Assembly: GCA_021788105.1 (NCBI GenBank)
Contig: JAJYKZ010000004.1
Span: forward strand, 1-52,065
Reading direction: 5' to 3'
Source: a bacterium
GTDB lineage: Bacteria; Patescibacteriota; Minisyncoccia; Moranbacterales; UBA2206
Length of the DNA stretch: 52,065 nucleotides
Shown here: piece by piece, positions 26,449 to 36,147 of the stretch
Layout of the letters: every line of letters begins with the position of its first letter
Numbering within the stretch: the stretch's first letter is position 1
The notes under the pieces: generated by a model
The model's database searches: none
What the model saw: the letters and a program-made list of their open reading frames with translations, nothing else
Told to the model about the DNA's origin: nothing
Program-made: the position numbers and the translations under genes

Positions 26449-29400
26449 TTGCTTGAACGAAACGCCATGGTCGAAAAAAAGGAAAAAAAGAAGCAGGTGT
26501 TTTATGATCCGACGCATCATCGGTGGACCTATTTCAAGTGGCTGGCCTTTTTGGGCTTGCTTTTTCTTTTGGCGGCATTCGGAGCGGCCGCGTTCAATGC
26601 TGTCAGACTTTTGCCGTTTTCATCTCTGGGTTTGAAAAACCCCACGCCGAATTATCGAGGAAGTGTTCGCGCAAACAATCCCGATGCCAGTTTCGCTATC
26701 GTTTCTTCCCAAAAAATTTCCAATCAACAGGCAGCCAATCAAACCGGCGCGAGCACGCCTAAAGTTATTGCATTCTATGTGGATTGGGATGACACCAGCC
26801 TTACTTCTTTGAAAGACAATGCCGGAAACATCGACGAGCTGGTTCCGGAATGGATGCATTTGGCGGATGGCGATGGAAATATTTCAGCGGATAATGAAGA
26901 GCGCCAAAAGGAAACAACAGATTATCTCAATCAGAATTATCCGAATATGAAAATTGTTCCCCTGATCAATAATTTTAATCCTCAGATTCAAGACTGGGAT
27001 AGCGCGCAGCTGAATCAGATGCTTTCCAGTCCGGCTGCCCGAACCAAAGCGATTAAAAATATTTATAATTTTATTACTGCTCATAATTTTTCCGGAGTGA
27101 GCGTTGATTTTGAAAATATCTATCCGCGGGACCAGCAGAATCTCCTTCTTTTTATGCGGGAACTTTACGGCGTTTTTCATCCGATCGGACTGGAAGTTTC
27201 CCAAAATATTCCGTTGGATGACGACAGCTATAACGCCAAGGCGTTGTCGTCTTGCAGCGATTTTATTATCTTAATGGCTTACGATGAAAATTCTCCCGGT
27301 TCCGATCCGGCCGGTCCGATTGCGTCGCAAACCTGGTTTGTGAATAATTTGAAATGGCGGCTGACTCAAGTGCCGGCCGGAAAGTATGTCGTTTCTTTGG
27401 GAAACTATGGCTATGATTGGCAAGGCAGTTCAATTAACGGCACTGAAGACACTTTCCAGGACGCCGTGCAGACAGCCAAGGAATCGGAAGGAAATATCCA
27501 GCTGGATTCGGCTACGCTTAATCCCGCTTTTGATTATTACGATGACAATAATAATTTGCACCATGTCTGGTTTTTGGATGCAACGACCGTTTATAATGAA
27601 ATCGCGGCAGCTAAGAATTACGGTTTTTACGGTTATGGCTTGTGGCGGCTGGGCTCGGAAGATCCGTCCGTCTGGAAAATTTTTAAAAATCCAGATTTGG
27701 GAAGCGGCGCGGCCAATTCTCTGGAAGCAATAAATTACGGCTATGACATTGACTATGAGGGTGACGGGGAAATTTTGCGCGTAGCCGGCACTCCGCAGAA
27801 AGGAAAGCGGGAAATAAATTTTGATCCGGGAAGCGGCTTGATTTTGGGAGAAAAAATTATTGTCTATCCTTCTGCTTATGTCATTGACGAATGGGGAGTG
27901 AATAATAATAAAAAAATCGCGCTGACTTTCGACGATGGTCCGAGTAGCGGTTACACTTCTCAGATTTTGGATGTGCTGGACCGCTACAATGTTAAGGCAA
28001 CCTTTTTTGTTATCGGATTAAATGCCGCCAATAATCAGGGCGCTATCAAACGAATGGCGGATAGCGGAGATGAGATCGGCAATCATACTTTTACTCATCC
28101 GGATATTTCAGCCGAGTCGGATAAGACTTTGACTTACGAAGTCAATGTGGTAGAAAGCTTGCTGGGAAGCATTATTGGAAGACAGACAATTCTTTTTCGT
28201 CCTCCTTATTCCGAAGATGTCGAGCCGGGAACTCCGGATCAGGTGAAGCCCTTGCTCACGACCGACAAACTGGGATATTACACAGTCGGAATGAACATTG
28301 ATCCGCGCGATTGGAGCCGGCCGGGCGTTGACGCGATTGTAAACGGCGTGATTTCTGAAACAACCGCGGGAGATGGCAATATTATTCTTCTCCATGACGG
28401 CGGCGGAGACCGTTCGCAGACAGTAGCCGCTCTGCCGGGAATTATCGAGGGCTTGCAGTCGCGCGGCTATCAGTTTGTAACGGTTTCCGATCTGATCGGC
28501 GTCAGCCATGACGCGGTGATGCCGCCGGTTCCGAAAAATTTGCAATGGGCGTACGAAATAAGCGGCATCGCGTTTTCTTTTTCCAATTGGAGCACTTCTT
28601 TCCTGCGCTGGATTTTTTTTGCCGGAATCGTTTTGGGAATAGCGCGATTCATCTTCATCGGAATTTTAGCCGCCATTGAAAGCCTGAAAAGAAGAAAGAA
28701 AAATTATCCCGCCGATTATTATCCGCTGGTAAGCGTGGTGATTCCGGCATACAATGAAGAGAATGTCATAGTCCGGACGATCCTGTCTATTCTCAGTTCG
28801 CCTTATCCGAATTTTAACCTGATTGTTGTGGATGACGGCTCGACCGACAGTACCTATGAAATTTTGACAAAGGCTTTCTCTCATGATCAGAAAGTAAAAA
28901 TTTTTACCAAGCCTAATGGCGGAAAATCTTCCGCGCTCAATTTTGGAATTGAACAATCGCGAGCGGAAATAATTGTTACGCTTGATGCCGATACGGTTTT
29001 TCATCGGGATACGATTGAAAAATTGGTGCGGCCTTTTGCTGATGAAAGGATTGGGGCGGTGGCGGGCAATGCCAAGGTGGGCAATCGGATCAATATTCTT
29101 ACCCGCTGGCAGGCGCTGGAATATATCACAAGCCAGAACCTTGATCGGCGGGCGTTTGATTTGATGAATTGCATTACGGTCGTACCCGGTTCGGTCGGCG
29201 CTTGGCGGAGAGAGGCCGTTTTGCGCTCGGGCGGTTTTTCCGGCCGGACGCTGGCCGAAGATGCCGACCTGACATTCTTCATCGTAAAATTGGGATACAA
29301 GGTAATATACGAAGATAGGGCGGTTGCTTTTACAGAAGCGCCGGACAGCGTCAGGAATTTTATCAAGCAGCGCTTTCGCTGGATGTACGGAACGCTCCAG

Positions 29401-29850
29401 TCGGTCTGGGAGCATTTGGATATGCTTTTTCACTCCCGCTATAAAGGAATGGGTTTTGTGGCCATTCCCAATATTTTTATTTTTCAAATTTTCTTTCCGC
29501 TTGTTTCTCCGCTTATGGATCTGGCAGTCATTCTTTCTTTGCTTTGGGCGGCCTGGCAAAAACATTTTCACCCGCTGGATTATTCGGCAGTGTACAGCTC
29601 AAAATATCTCATCGTGTTCTATCTTCTTTTTCTGGCAGTTGATTTTTTTACTGCCGCCGCGGCCTTTCTCTTGGAACACAAAGAAGATTGGAAACTGCTT
29701 TTCTGGGTGGTGCCGCAAAGATTTTTCTATCGCCAGCTGATGTATTGCGTGGCCATTAAAGTTTTCCTGACTGTGCTTAAGGGCAGTATTGTCGGCTGGA
29801 GAAAATTCGAGCGCAAAGCCACGGTGCGGCTGGAGGAAATGTATTTTTGA
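26449..29850 (+). CDS. Three-domain fusion: GH18-like hydrolase + NodB polysaccharide deacetylase + GT2 membrane glycosyltransferase
   Basis: GVSVDFENI (GH18), IALTFDDGPSSGYTSQIL and GNHTFTHPDIS (NodB/CE4), VSVVIPAYNEENVI...QRFRWMYGTLQ plus TMs (GT2); 'MVEKKEKKKQ' at 26467 is a plausible start. Confidence 0.92.
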   Translation: MLERNAMVEKKEKKKQVFYDPTHHRWTYFKWLAFLGLLFLLAAFGAAAFNAVRLLPFSSLGLKNPTPNYRGSVRANNPDASFAIVSSQKISNQQAANQTGASTPKVIAFYVDWDDTSLTSLKDNAGNIDELVPEWMHLADGDGNISADNEERQKETTDYLNQNYPNMKIVPLINNFNPQIQDWDSAQLNQMLSSPAARTKAIKNIYNFITAHNFSGVSVDFENIYPRDQQNLLLFMRELYGVFHPIGLEVSQNIPLDDDSYNAKALSSCSDFIILMAYDENSPGSDPAGPIASQTWFVNNLKWRLTQVPAGKYVVSLGNYGYDWQGSSINGTEDTFQDAVQTAKESEGNIQLDSATLNPAFDYYDDNNNLHHVWFLDATTVYNEIAAAKNYGFYGYGLWRLGSEDPSVWKIFKNPDLGSGAANSLEAINYGYDIDYEGDGEILRVAGTPQKGKREINFDPGSGLILGEKIIVYPSAYVIDEWGVNNNKKIALTFDDGPSSGYTSQILDVLDRYNVKATFFVIGLNAANNQGAIKRMADSGDEIGNHTFTHPDISAESDKTLTYEVNVVESLLGSIIGRQTILFRPPYSEDVEPGTPDQVKPLLTTDKLGYYTVGMNIDPRDWSRPGVDAIVNGVISETTAGDGNIILLHDGGGDRSQTVAALPGIIEGLQSRGYQFVTVSDLIGVSHDAVMPPVPKNLQWAYEISGIAFSFSNWSTSFLRWIFFAGIVLGIARFIFIGILAAIESLKRRKKNYPADYYPLVSVVIPAYNEENVIVRTILSILSSPYPNFNLIVVDDGSTDSTYEILTKAFSHDQKVKIFTKPNGGKSSALNFGIEQSRAEIIVTLDADTVFHRDTIEKLVRPFADERIGAVAGNAKVGNRINILTRWQALEYITSQNLDRRAFDLMNCITVVPGSVGAWRREAVLRSGGFSGRTLAEDADLTFFIVKLGYKVIYEDRAVAFTEAPDSVRNFIKQRFRWMYGTLQSVWEHLDMLFHSRYKGMGFVAIPNIFIFQIFFPLVSPLMDLAVILSLLWAAWQKHFHPLDYSAVYSSKYLIVFYLLFLAVDFFTAAAAFLLEHKEDWKLLFWVVPQRFFYRQLMYCVAIKVFLTVLKGSIVGWRKFERKATVRLEEMYF

Positions 29851-29962
29851 ACTTTAAATATTTTCCAGTCCGCGCCCGGGTTCGGACGGCTTAAATATTA
29901 AAAAAATGGAATTTTTTACTTTTGACAGCCAGGCGCTAAAAACTTTATAATTAAAACAATTT

Positions 29963-31102
29963 ATGGCAGCTAAAAACAAACTTTCCAATATCATGGTTTT
30001 TGAAGGCTTGGCAGCCTCCTTATTTTTGTTTGTGGGGACCTATGTCCTGGCTTATTATTTTTTGGATTATTCGATAAGACATTTTTTCGCGGTCGGCAGC
30101 GATCCGGCCAAGCTGATTATTTTGGCGGCGCTTTTTTTCTTGTCTGTAAGTTTTTTTATTTCCTCATTACTTTCGCATTTGTGGGACAATGCTTTTACGC
30201 GCGGCTTTTATATTTTTTCCGGATTCTGGCTGGGGCTTTTTACCTATTTGATCATTTCATCCGGCCTGATCTGGTTTTTTATTTGGATTTTTAATCTAAC
30301 GGACGCGAGCGTCCAAGTTTGGAGCGGAATATTTTTTATTATTTCTCTCGCATATATTATTTATGGGACTTGGAACGCTTTCAATCCGCGCATAAAAAAT
30401 GTTGAAGTTAAGATAAAAAATCTTCCTTCAAACTGGCGGGGAAAAAAAATCGTCCAGCTTTCCGACATTCATCTCGGCCATGTGTACCGGGAAAATTTTA
30501 TGGAAAAAGTGGTCCGGGAAACTAACGCGCTCCAGCCGGACATTGTGGTTATCACCGGAGATCTTTTTGACGGAATGGACGGAAACCTGCATGATTTTGT
30601 GGCGCCGCTCAATGATTTGCAAGCGCCCAGAGGAATTTATTTTATCACGGGCAATCACGAGACTTATCTCGGAGTGGAAAAATCTTCGGAGCTTTTAAGA
30701 CAGACCAAGGTGCGAATTCTTGATGATGAAGTGAGGAATATTGACGGGCTGCAGCTTATCGGCATAAGTTATCCGGAACGGGGAGAATCGAAAGATGTGG
30801 CTCAGACTGTCCGTTCGCTCAAGGATTTCGATCCGGAAAAACCGAGCGTTCTCTTGTATCATTCTCCGGTAAATATTTCCGAAATTGAAAAAACCGGAGT
30901 CAATCTGGAACTTTGCGGGCACACCCATAAGGGGCAGATCGTTCCTTTCGGATTTGTAACCAAGGCTGTGTATAGAGGTTATGATTACGGCTTGCATACC
31001 AATGGAAATTTTTCTGTTTATACGACAACCGGCGTGGGAACTTGGGGTCCGCCGGCCCGCACCGGCAACAGCCCGGAGATCGTGAGGGTGATTTTGCGGT
31101 AA
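29963..31102 (+). CDS. Membrane metallophosphoesterase
   Basis: QLSDIHLGHVYRENF, VITGDLFDG, ITGNHE, CGHTHKGQ. Confidence 0.93.
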   Translation: MAAKNKLSNIMVFEGLAASLFLFVGTYVLAYYFLDYSIRHFFAVGSDPAKLIILAALFFLSVSFFISSLLSHLWDNAFTRGFYIFSGFWLGLFTYLIISSGLIWFFIWIFNLTDASVQVWSGIFFIISLAYIIYGTWNAFNPRIKNVEVKIKNLPSNWRGKKIVQLSDIHLGHVYRENFMEKVVRETNALQPDIVVITGDLFDGMDGNLHDFVAPLNDLQAPRGIYFITGNHETYLGVEKSSELLRQTKVRILDDEVRNIDGLQLIGISYPERGESKDVAQTVRSLKDFDPEKPSVLLYHSPVNISEIEKTGVNLELCGHTHKGQIVPFGFVTKAVYRGYDYGLHTNGNFSVYTTTGVGTWGPPARTGNSPEIVRVILR

Positions 31103-31122
31103 TGTTTCTTCCTGTGAAAACT

Positions 31123-31154
31123 AAAAATCCTCTCTTTATTTCGAGAGGATTTTT
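31123..31154. terminator. Bidirectional terminator AAAAATCCTCTC-tttatttc-GAGAGGATTTTT
   Basis: 12-bp stem between convergent genes. Confidence 0.85.
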
Positions 31155-31174
31155 AAAAATTTTTCAGACGAAAA

Positions 31175-31363
31175 CTACCGGCTCTTTTTCCGGCTGCGGC
31201 CGCCTTTGCGTCCGGCCTTTCTGGCTTCTTCAGCCGTAAATTCATGAGCTGTGCCCTTGGCGTGCGCAGCCCTGCCACCCTTGCTGGCGATTTTTCTCCG
31301 CTTTTCGATGTTCATCGAAGCGAATCCTCGATTGCTAATATTACTCTTTTTTTTAGTAGCCAT
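31175..31363 (-). CDS. KGG-motif small basic stress-type (con-10-like) protein
   Basis: NRGFASMNIEKRRKIASKGGRAAHAKG...ARKAGRKGGRSRKK. Confidence 0.85.
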   Translation of the reverse strand: MATKKKSNISNRGFASMNIEKRRKIASKGGRAAHAKGTAHEFTAEEARKAGRKGGRSRKKSR

Positions 31364-31368
31364 AAGTT

Positions 31369-31524
31369 TTATTTAGCGGCTGTACTTCCTCCCTGGAAAA
31401 GTTTTATAATTAGGACTATGACGGCCAGTACCAGCAAAATATGGATGTAGCCGTTCAAAGTGATTCCGGTGACAATCCCCAGGAGCCACAGAACCAGGAG
31501 GATTGCAAATATTGTCCAAAGCAT
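31369..31524 (-). CDS. Small 51-aa membrane protein (lmo0937-like)
   Basis: MLWTIFAILLVLWLLGIVTGITLNGYIHILLVLAVIVLIIKLFQGGSTAAK, read by hand; below track threshold. Confidence 0.75.
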   Translation of the reverse strand: MLWTIFAILLVLWLLGIVTGITLNGYIHILLVLAVIVLIIKLFQGGSTAAK

Positions 31525-31645
31525 ATTTTTTGGATTTAACGGCCTTGGGAGGACATTAAATCGATAAATTATTACTCATCTTTATTACAGCTGCCGGTTT
31601 TGCGATATTTCAATGCTTTAGAATTTATTTCGGGTTGCGAAGTAT

Positions 31646-31670
31646 TATTAATTAAGCTCATTAATTAATA
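31646..31670. repeat. Perfect AT-rich inverted repeat TATTAATTAA-gctca-TTAATTAATA
   Basis: 10-bp arms in the intergenic region before the DedA gene. Confidence 0.7.
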
Positions 31671-31712
31671 CGGATCAATTCATCAATTAGTTACAAAATA
31701 TTGAATTAAAAA

Positions 31713-32315
31713 ATGCACGAAATTTTAAGCCAGGAAAGTATAGTGGGCGGAAATGCGTCTTACACAATTATTTTTTTATCATCTTTTTTCGCGGGATATC
31801 TCATTCCTTTTTCGGAAGAGATTGTTTTTATTCTGATCGGATATGCCGCCGCCGCCGGTTTTGCGGACTTGTATTTGACCATTTTGGTCTGCTTGGCGGG
31901 CGTATTTTTGGCGGACAACGCCGCTTATCTGGTCGGCCGGACGGGCAGCCGGATTGTTTTCAAATTCAAGAAACGAATCGGAGAAAAGCAAGCGATAAAA
32001 TACGAGAACTTCATAATGAATCATTCCGGGAAGGCAATTTTTGTTTCGCGGTTTATTCCCACCATCCGGGTGCTTTCTCCGCTTTTGGCCGGAGCCAATA
32101 GGATAGATTGGAAAAAATTTTTAACTTTTGATTTCTTGGCGGCGGTTTGCAATGTTTCAGTTTTAGTTTTAATTGGTTATTTTTTTGAAAACCAAATATC
32201 CAAAGTGCTTTCGAAAGTGGAAATAACTCGGCATGTCTTAAGTATTTTGTCGCTTTTGATCATCGGTTTTGTTTTGAGTTTCATAATGAAAAGTTTGTTT
32301 TTAAAGCGCGGATAA
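31713..32315 (+). CDS. DedA family (VTT) membrane protein
   Basis: LIPFSEEIVFILIGYAAAAGFADLYLTILVCLAGVFLADNAAYLVGR. Confidence 0.9.
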   Translation: MHEILSQESIVGGNASYTIIFLSSFFAGYLIPFSEEIVFILIGYAAAAGFADLYLTILVCLAGVFLADNAAYLVGRTGSRIVFKFKKRIGEKQAIKYENFIMNHSGKAIFVSRFIPTIRVLSPLLAGANRIDWKKFLTFDFLAAVCNVSVLVLIGYFFENQISKVLSKVEITRHVLSILSLLIIGFVLSFIMKSLFLKRG

Positions 32316-32361
32316 TTTTTACCGGTTTTAAGTTCAAGTCCAAGCATGATAAAATTAAAAA

Positions 32362-32991
32362 ATGAAAAATTCTAGTCCCAAGGGAAAAAAGAAATACAAA
32401 AAAATTGAGCATGTCGAGATTTTAGGCAAGTATTCAAAACGCGTGAAACGCTATCTGATGGTTGCGGCGGCTGTCTTTTTGATATTTTTCGGGGCGCTCG
32501 TAATATTGATCAACAAAAAAATCAATGACGAAAACCGGGAAATGGTGATGAAAATTGCCGGCAGTTCGCATCTTGAACAGGATATCGCCTCGATGGTAAA
32601 GGGCTATCCGATTGAAGCGATGGCGCCTTACATTTCCCGACAGAATCCGACCGTGGCGGCTTTTTTGGTGAGCATTGCCAAACAGGAAAGCGACTGGGGA
32701 GTGCGCGTGCCGGTATATCGCGGCAAGGATTGCTACAATTACTGGGGCTTCCGTGGCGAAAATCCGGTGGGAAGCGGCGGCCACTCTTGTTTTGACAGTC
32801 CCAAAGATGCGGTTGCGACGGTTGCTCGGCGAATAAGCGAGTTGATCGATCAAGAGGGATTGAACACGCCGAGCAAGATGGTGGTATGGAAATGCGGTTA
32901 CAGCTGTTCCGGCCAGGATCGGGAAAGTGTCCGCACTTGGATTGATAACGTCAATTATTACTACCAAAAATTCAACCAAGACAATGGTTGA
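32362..32991 (+). CDS. Membrane-anchored lysozyme/transglycosylase-like protein (paralog A)
   Basis: SIAKQESDWGVRVPVYRGKDCYNYWGFRGENP...SCFDS...VVWKCGYSC. Confidence 0.75.
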   Translation: MKNSSPKGKKKYKKIEHVEILGKYSKRVKRYLMVAAAVFLIFFGALVILINKKINDENREMVMKIAGSSHLEQDIASMVKGYPIEAMAPYISRQNPTVAAFLVSIAKQESDWGVRVPVYRGKDCYNYWGFRGENPVGSGGHSCFDSPKDAVATVARRISELIDQEGLNTPSKMVVWKCGYSCSGQDRESVRTWIDNVNYYYQKFNQDNG

Positions 32992-33047
32992 TAGGTTGAA
33001 TATTTTCAAGCACCAGTTTTATGAAAATAATTTTTTGATTAACGAAT

Positions 33048-33530
33048 ATGGCTACGGACCAGAATAAAAAATTTTGGCATAAAACTTTTCGGATCGGAAT
33101 ATTGTTGAAAGGCATCGACGGCGCGCTGGAGATTATCGGCGGAGCTTTGCTGCTTTGGATAAGCCCCGCTCTGATTAATTCGATTGTTGTTGCCTTGACT
33201 CAGCACGAATTGAGTGCTGATCCGCATGATCTTTTTGCCAATTTTCTGGTGCATGCCGCTCAAAATTTTTCCGTTAGTTCCCAGATTTTTGCCGCGGCAT
33301 ACCTTCTTTCGCACGGGGTAGTTAAAGAATGGCTGGTTGTTGACTTGTGGAAAGAAAAAATCCGGGCATACCCGGTGGCAATTATTTTTTTCGCCCTTTT
33401 TGCGGCCTATCAGATCTATCGCTATTTTTTCAGCCATTCGGTTTTCTTGCTGCTCCTCACCGCGCTGGACGCGGCAGTGATAATTCTAACTTGGAACGAA
33501 TATTTGCAGCTGAAGAAAGAAAAGAATTAA
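33048..33530 (+). CDS. DUF2127-like membrane protein
   Basis: Pattern GILLKGIDGALEIIGG...LLSHGVVKEWLVVDLWKEKIRAYP. Confidence 0.8.
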   Translation: MATDQNKKFWHKTFRIGILLKGIDGALEIIGGALLLWISPALINSIVVALTQHELSADPHDLFANFLVHAAQNFSVSSQIFAAAYLLSHGVVKEWLVVDLWKEKIRAYPVAIIFFALFAAYQIYRYFFSHSVFLLLLTALDAAVIILTWNEYLQLKKEKN

Positions 33531-34198
33531 TCCGCCTCGTTTTGTTTTTGAACTTTCTTTATTTGGGCGCAATTCTTATTGAAAAGAGAATGATTTTTTT
33601 GGCCTAAAAGACCGGGATAGCCGGAAAGAGCTTCGTCGTGTTCTTTTATTATTCGGAAAACGGATCGACAAAATTTACTTCGATCTGTCTGGCTGATATT
33701 GCCGTTGTTGCTTTCTTCTTCAAATTTTTCAAACGCTTTATTCAACTGGCTGTCGAAGTCAGTGTTTAATTTTTCAATACTTTCCTCTTCGGCACTGTCA
33801 TCTTTTTCCTTTATTTCTTTGATTTCCGAAACGCGCCGTTCCGCGAATTCGGAATTGAGAAGCGGTTTCTGGTTTTGCGGAGCCAGCTGCAATCGGATGT
33901 TTTCTCCCGCCCGCTTGAAAATATAGAGCGGGTGGTCGGCTCCGACATTGGCTTGGTTGGCATAAACCATGGCGCCGCCGCTCATGGTGAGAACCATCAG
34001 AGCCGAGGCGAAACTGTAGCGCAAACCGCGATGGCTGCGCCCGTGGGAGGCGCTTGGAAATTGCTTTTCGAATTTTTCTAAAAAGATCTTTTTGCTTTCC
34101 GCTAAAAATTCTTTGCGGGGAGCCAGAGACATCTTTAAATTGCGCTTCCGGAAAACGCGAGCGAGTAAAAATTCTAAATTTTTTTTCTGATTACCCAT
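33527..34198 (-). CDS. DUF5667-like membrane protein adjacent to a sigma factor gene
   Basis: N-terminal helix plus TM; VGADHPLYIFKRAGENIRLQLAP; overlaps the sigma gene end. Confidence 0.7.
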   Translation of the reverse strand: MGNQKKNLEFLLARVFRKRNLKMSLAPRKEFLAESKKIFLEKFEKQFPSASHGRSHRGLRYSFASALMVLTMSGGAMVYANQANVGADHPLYIFKRAGENIRLQLAPQNQKPLLNSEFAERRVSEIKEIKEKDDSAEEESIEKLNTDFDSQLNKAFEKFEEESNNGNISQTDRSKFCRSVFRIIKEHDEALSGYPGLLGQKNHSLFNKNCAQIKKVQKQNEAD

Positions 34199-34736
34199 TG
34201 ATAATCTTCCTAAGCTTATTATTCAATCTGTGAATTATGACGCGCAATGATCCTTCGGTTTTGCCTACCACCCGGCCTATGTCTTTATAGGAAAGGTCGG
34301 AAACGTAGCGGAGAGTGAAAATTTCCTGGTCCTCGGGGGTGAAACTTTTTACGGCGCTTAAAATTTCCTCGGCTTCAACCTTGGCTTTTAAATTGTTGGT
34401 TTCATCCGGAATATCTTTCCTTTCTTCCAGAAAATCGGAAAGCGGCACGGATTTTTTTTCTCGATAGTAATCAATGAGACTGTTTCTGGCTATTTGCCAA
34501 AACCAAGTATTGAAATTTCCAGATTTTTTGTCGAAAGTCCCAATTTTTTTTATGATTTTAAAAAATATATCCTGGGTCAGATCTTCCGCTATTTCGCGGT
34601 TGCCAAGCCGGGACAAAAAGAAGCGGAAGATTTGAGGACTTAATTTATTGAAAATCTCTTCAGCCGCAATCTTATCGCCTTTTTTCATTTTTTCAGCCAA
34701 AGCGTTCAGGAGGCGGTTTTTAATTGGATCAATCAT
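34191..34736 (-). CDS. ECF-type RNA polymerase sigma factor
   Basis: AEDLTQDIFFKIIKKI, YVSDLSYKDIGRVVGKTEGSLRVIIHRLNNKLRK. Confidence 0.93.
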   Translation of the reverse strand: MIDPIKNRLLNALAEKMKKGDKIAAEEIFNKLSPQIFRFFLSRLGNREIAEDLTQDIFFKIIKKIGTFDKKSGNFNTWFWQIARNSLIDYYREKKSVPLSDFLEERKDIPDETNNLKAKVEAEEILSAVKSFTPEDQEIFTLRYVSDLSYKDIGRVVGKTEGSLRVIIHRLNNKLRKIING

Positions 34737-34834
34737 AGGTTATTACGAATTTATCGGCACTGTCGTTACTACTGGAAAATTGTACCACAGTCAGGCCAAA
34801 GAGGGTAGGATGACCGGATGATTTGTGTTAAACT

Positions 34835-35488
34835 TTGATTATGGCGGAAAATAAAAAAAATTTAACGGTAATTTTCGATTTTGACGGGACTGTGACCGAG
34901 ATCCTTGGATACGGTTTGGATATTGTCAATCAATTGGCGGATGAATTCGGTTTTCGAAAAGTGCGCCGGGAGGAAATCGAAAAATTGCGCGATCTGAAAG
35001 TTCGGGAATTGGCCAAAGAATTTGGAATTCCGCTCATAAAAATTCCCATGGTAGCCAAACGGGCGCACGCACTAGTGAAAGAAGATATGGAAAAACTGGC
35101 GCCGGCGCCGGGCATGAAAGCGGCTTTGGGAAAATTGCACCTGAAAGGGTACGGATTGGGAATTCTTACTTCCAATTCTAAAGAAAATGTGGAAGAATTT
35201 TTGAAAAATAATAATTTGGAATTTTTTGATTTTGTCTATTCTTCCAGCAGCATTTTCGGCAAAGCCGGGAAAATGAAAAAACTTATGAGAAATCACAATC
35301 TTTCTCCGGAAAACGTTGTTTATGTCGGAGATGAGATTCGCGATATCGATGCGGCCAAAAAATCCGGCGTGCGGATCATTTCGGTTGGCTGGGGATTCAA
35401 CAGTGAAAAATCATTGCGCGCCCAAAATCCTGATTTTGTGGTTTCCAAACCGGAAGAGCTGGTCGTGGTTTTGGAAAATATGAGATAG
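34835..35488 (+). CDS. HAD-superfamily hydrolase (phosphoglycolate phosphatase-like)
   Basis: VIFDFDGTVTE, GILTSNSKENV, VYVGDEIRDIDAAKKSGV. Confidence 0.93.
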   Translation: MIMAENKKNLTVIFDFDGTVTEILGYGLDIVNQLADEFGFRKVRREEIEKLRDLKVRELAKEFGIPLIKIPMVAKRAHALVKEDMEKLAPAPGMKAALGKLHLKGYGLGILTSNSKENVEEFLKNNNLEFFDFVYSSSSIFGKAGKMKKLMRNHNLSPENVVYVGDEIRDIDAAKKSGVRIISVGWGFNSEKSLRAQNPDFVVSKPEELVVVLENMR

Positions 35489-35579
35489 CAATTTAAAGAA
35501 AAACAAACAGCAATACTGTTTTTCTTTTTGTGTGTTACAATGAAAAATATTTCGTGATTAATTTTTAAAAAATAAAATT

Positions 35580-35954
35580 ATGCAAGATTTGCAAAAAGTT
35601 TTCGACGAGATCAGGGAAGCTAAAAAAGAAATGAAAGAAATCCGGTCGCAGTACAAGGACGCGCTAACGCAAACTGACAAACATCAAGAGACGGCGGACA
35701 AGATCAAGGAATTGCGCGATGAGAAAAAAAGTATTGAAGCTCGAGTCCAGCAGCAAATGGGACGGGCGTATGAACGGTTGGAAGATCTGAAAAGTGAAGT
35801 GGCGGGCAAGGAGGAATTGCTCAATGACATCGCGATGACAACTTTGATGGACGGCAAGACGGTCGAAGTGACGGACGAATTCCAGAACCATTATGAACCG
35901 GTCTATGTCGTGAAGTTCAAAAAGACCAACGTCATCCAGAAGGAAGAAGTGTAA
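35580..35954 (+). CDS. Coiled-coil hypothetical protein
   Basis: 124-aa charged helical ORF with clean start and stop. Confidence 0.65.
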   Translation: MQDLQKVFDEIREAKKEMKEIRSQYKDALTQTDKHQETADKIKELRDEKKSIEARVQQQMGRAYERLEDLKSEVAGKEELLNDIAMTTLMDGKTVEVTDEFQNHYEPVYVVKFKKTNVIQKEEV

Positions 35955-36147
35955 GTTGATTTATAATCTATAAAGCCGCCGGGTTCATCCAGTGGCTTTT
36001 TCATTCATTTGACTTTTTTCTTTTTTAATGCTTAAATTGAATAGTAGATTAATTCTGCCAGGGGGCAGTTTTTTTATTCAAATTTATTAACCTCTCCTTT
36101 AATTCCTCTCCTTAGAAAGGCGAGGAAGAATATGGAATAACTATCTT

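Noticed and set aside
28666-29571. 301-aa minus-strand ORF opposite the GT2 domain
   Set aside because: Antisense to a well-supported domain; no coherent protein features
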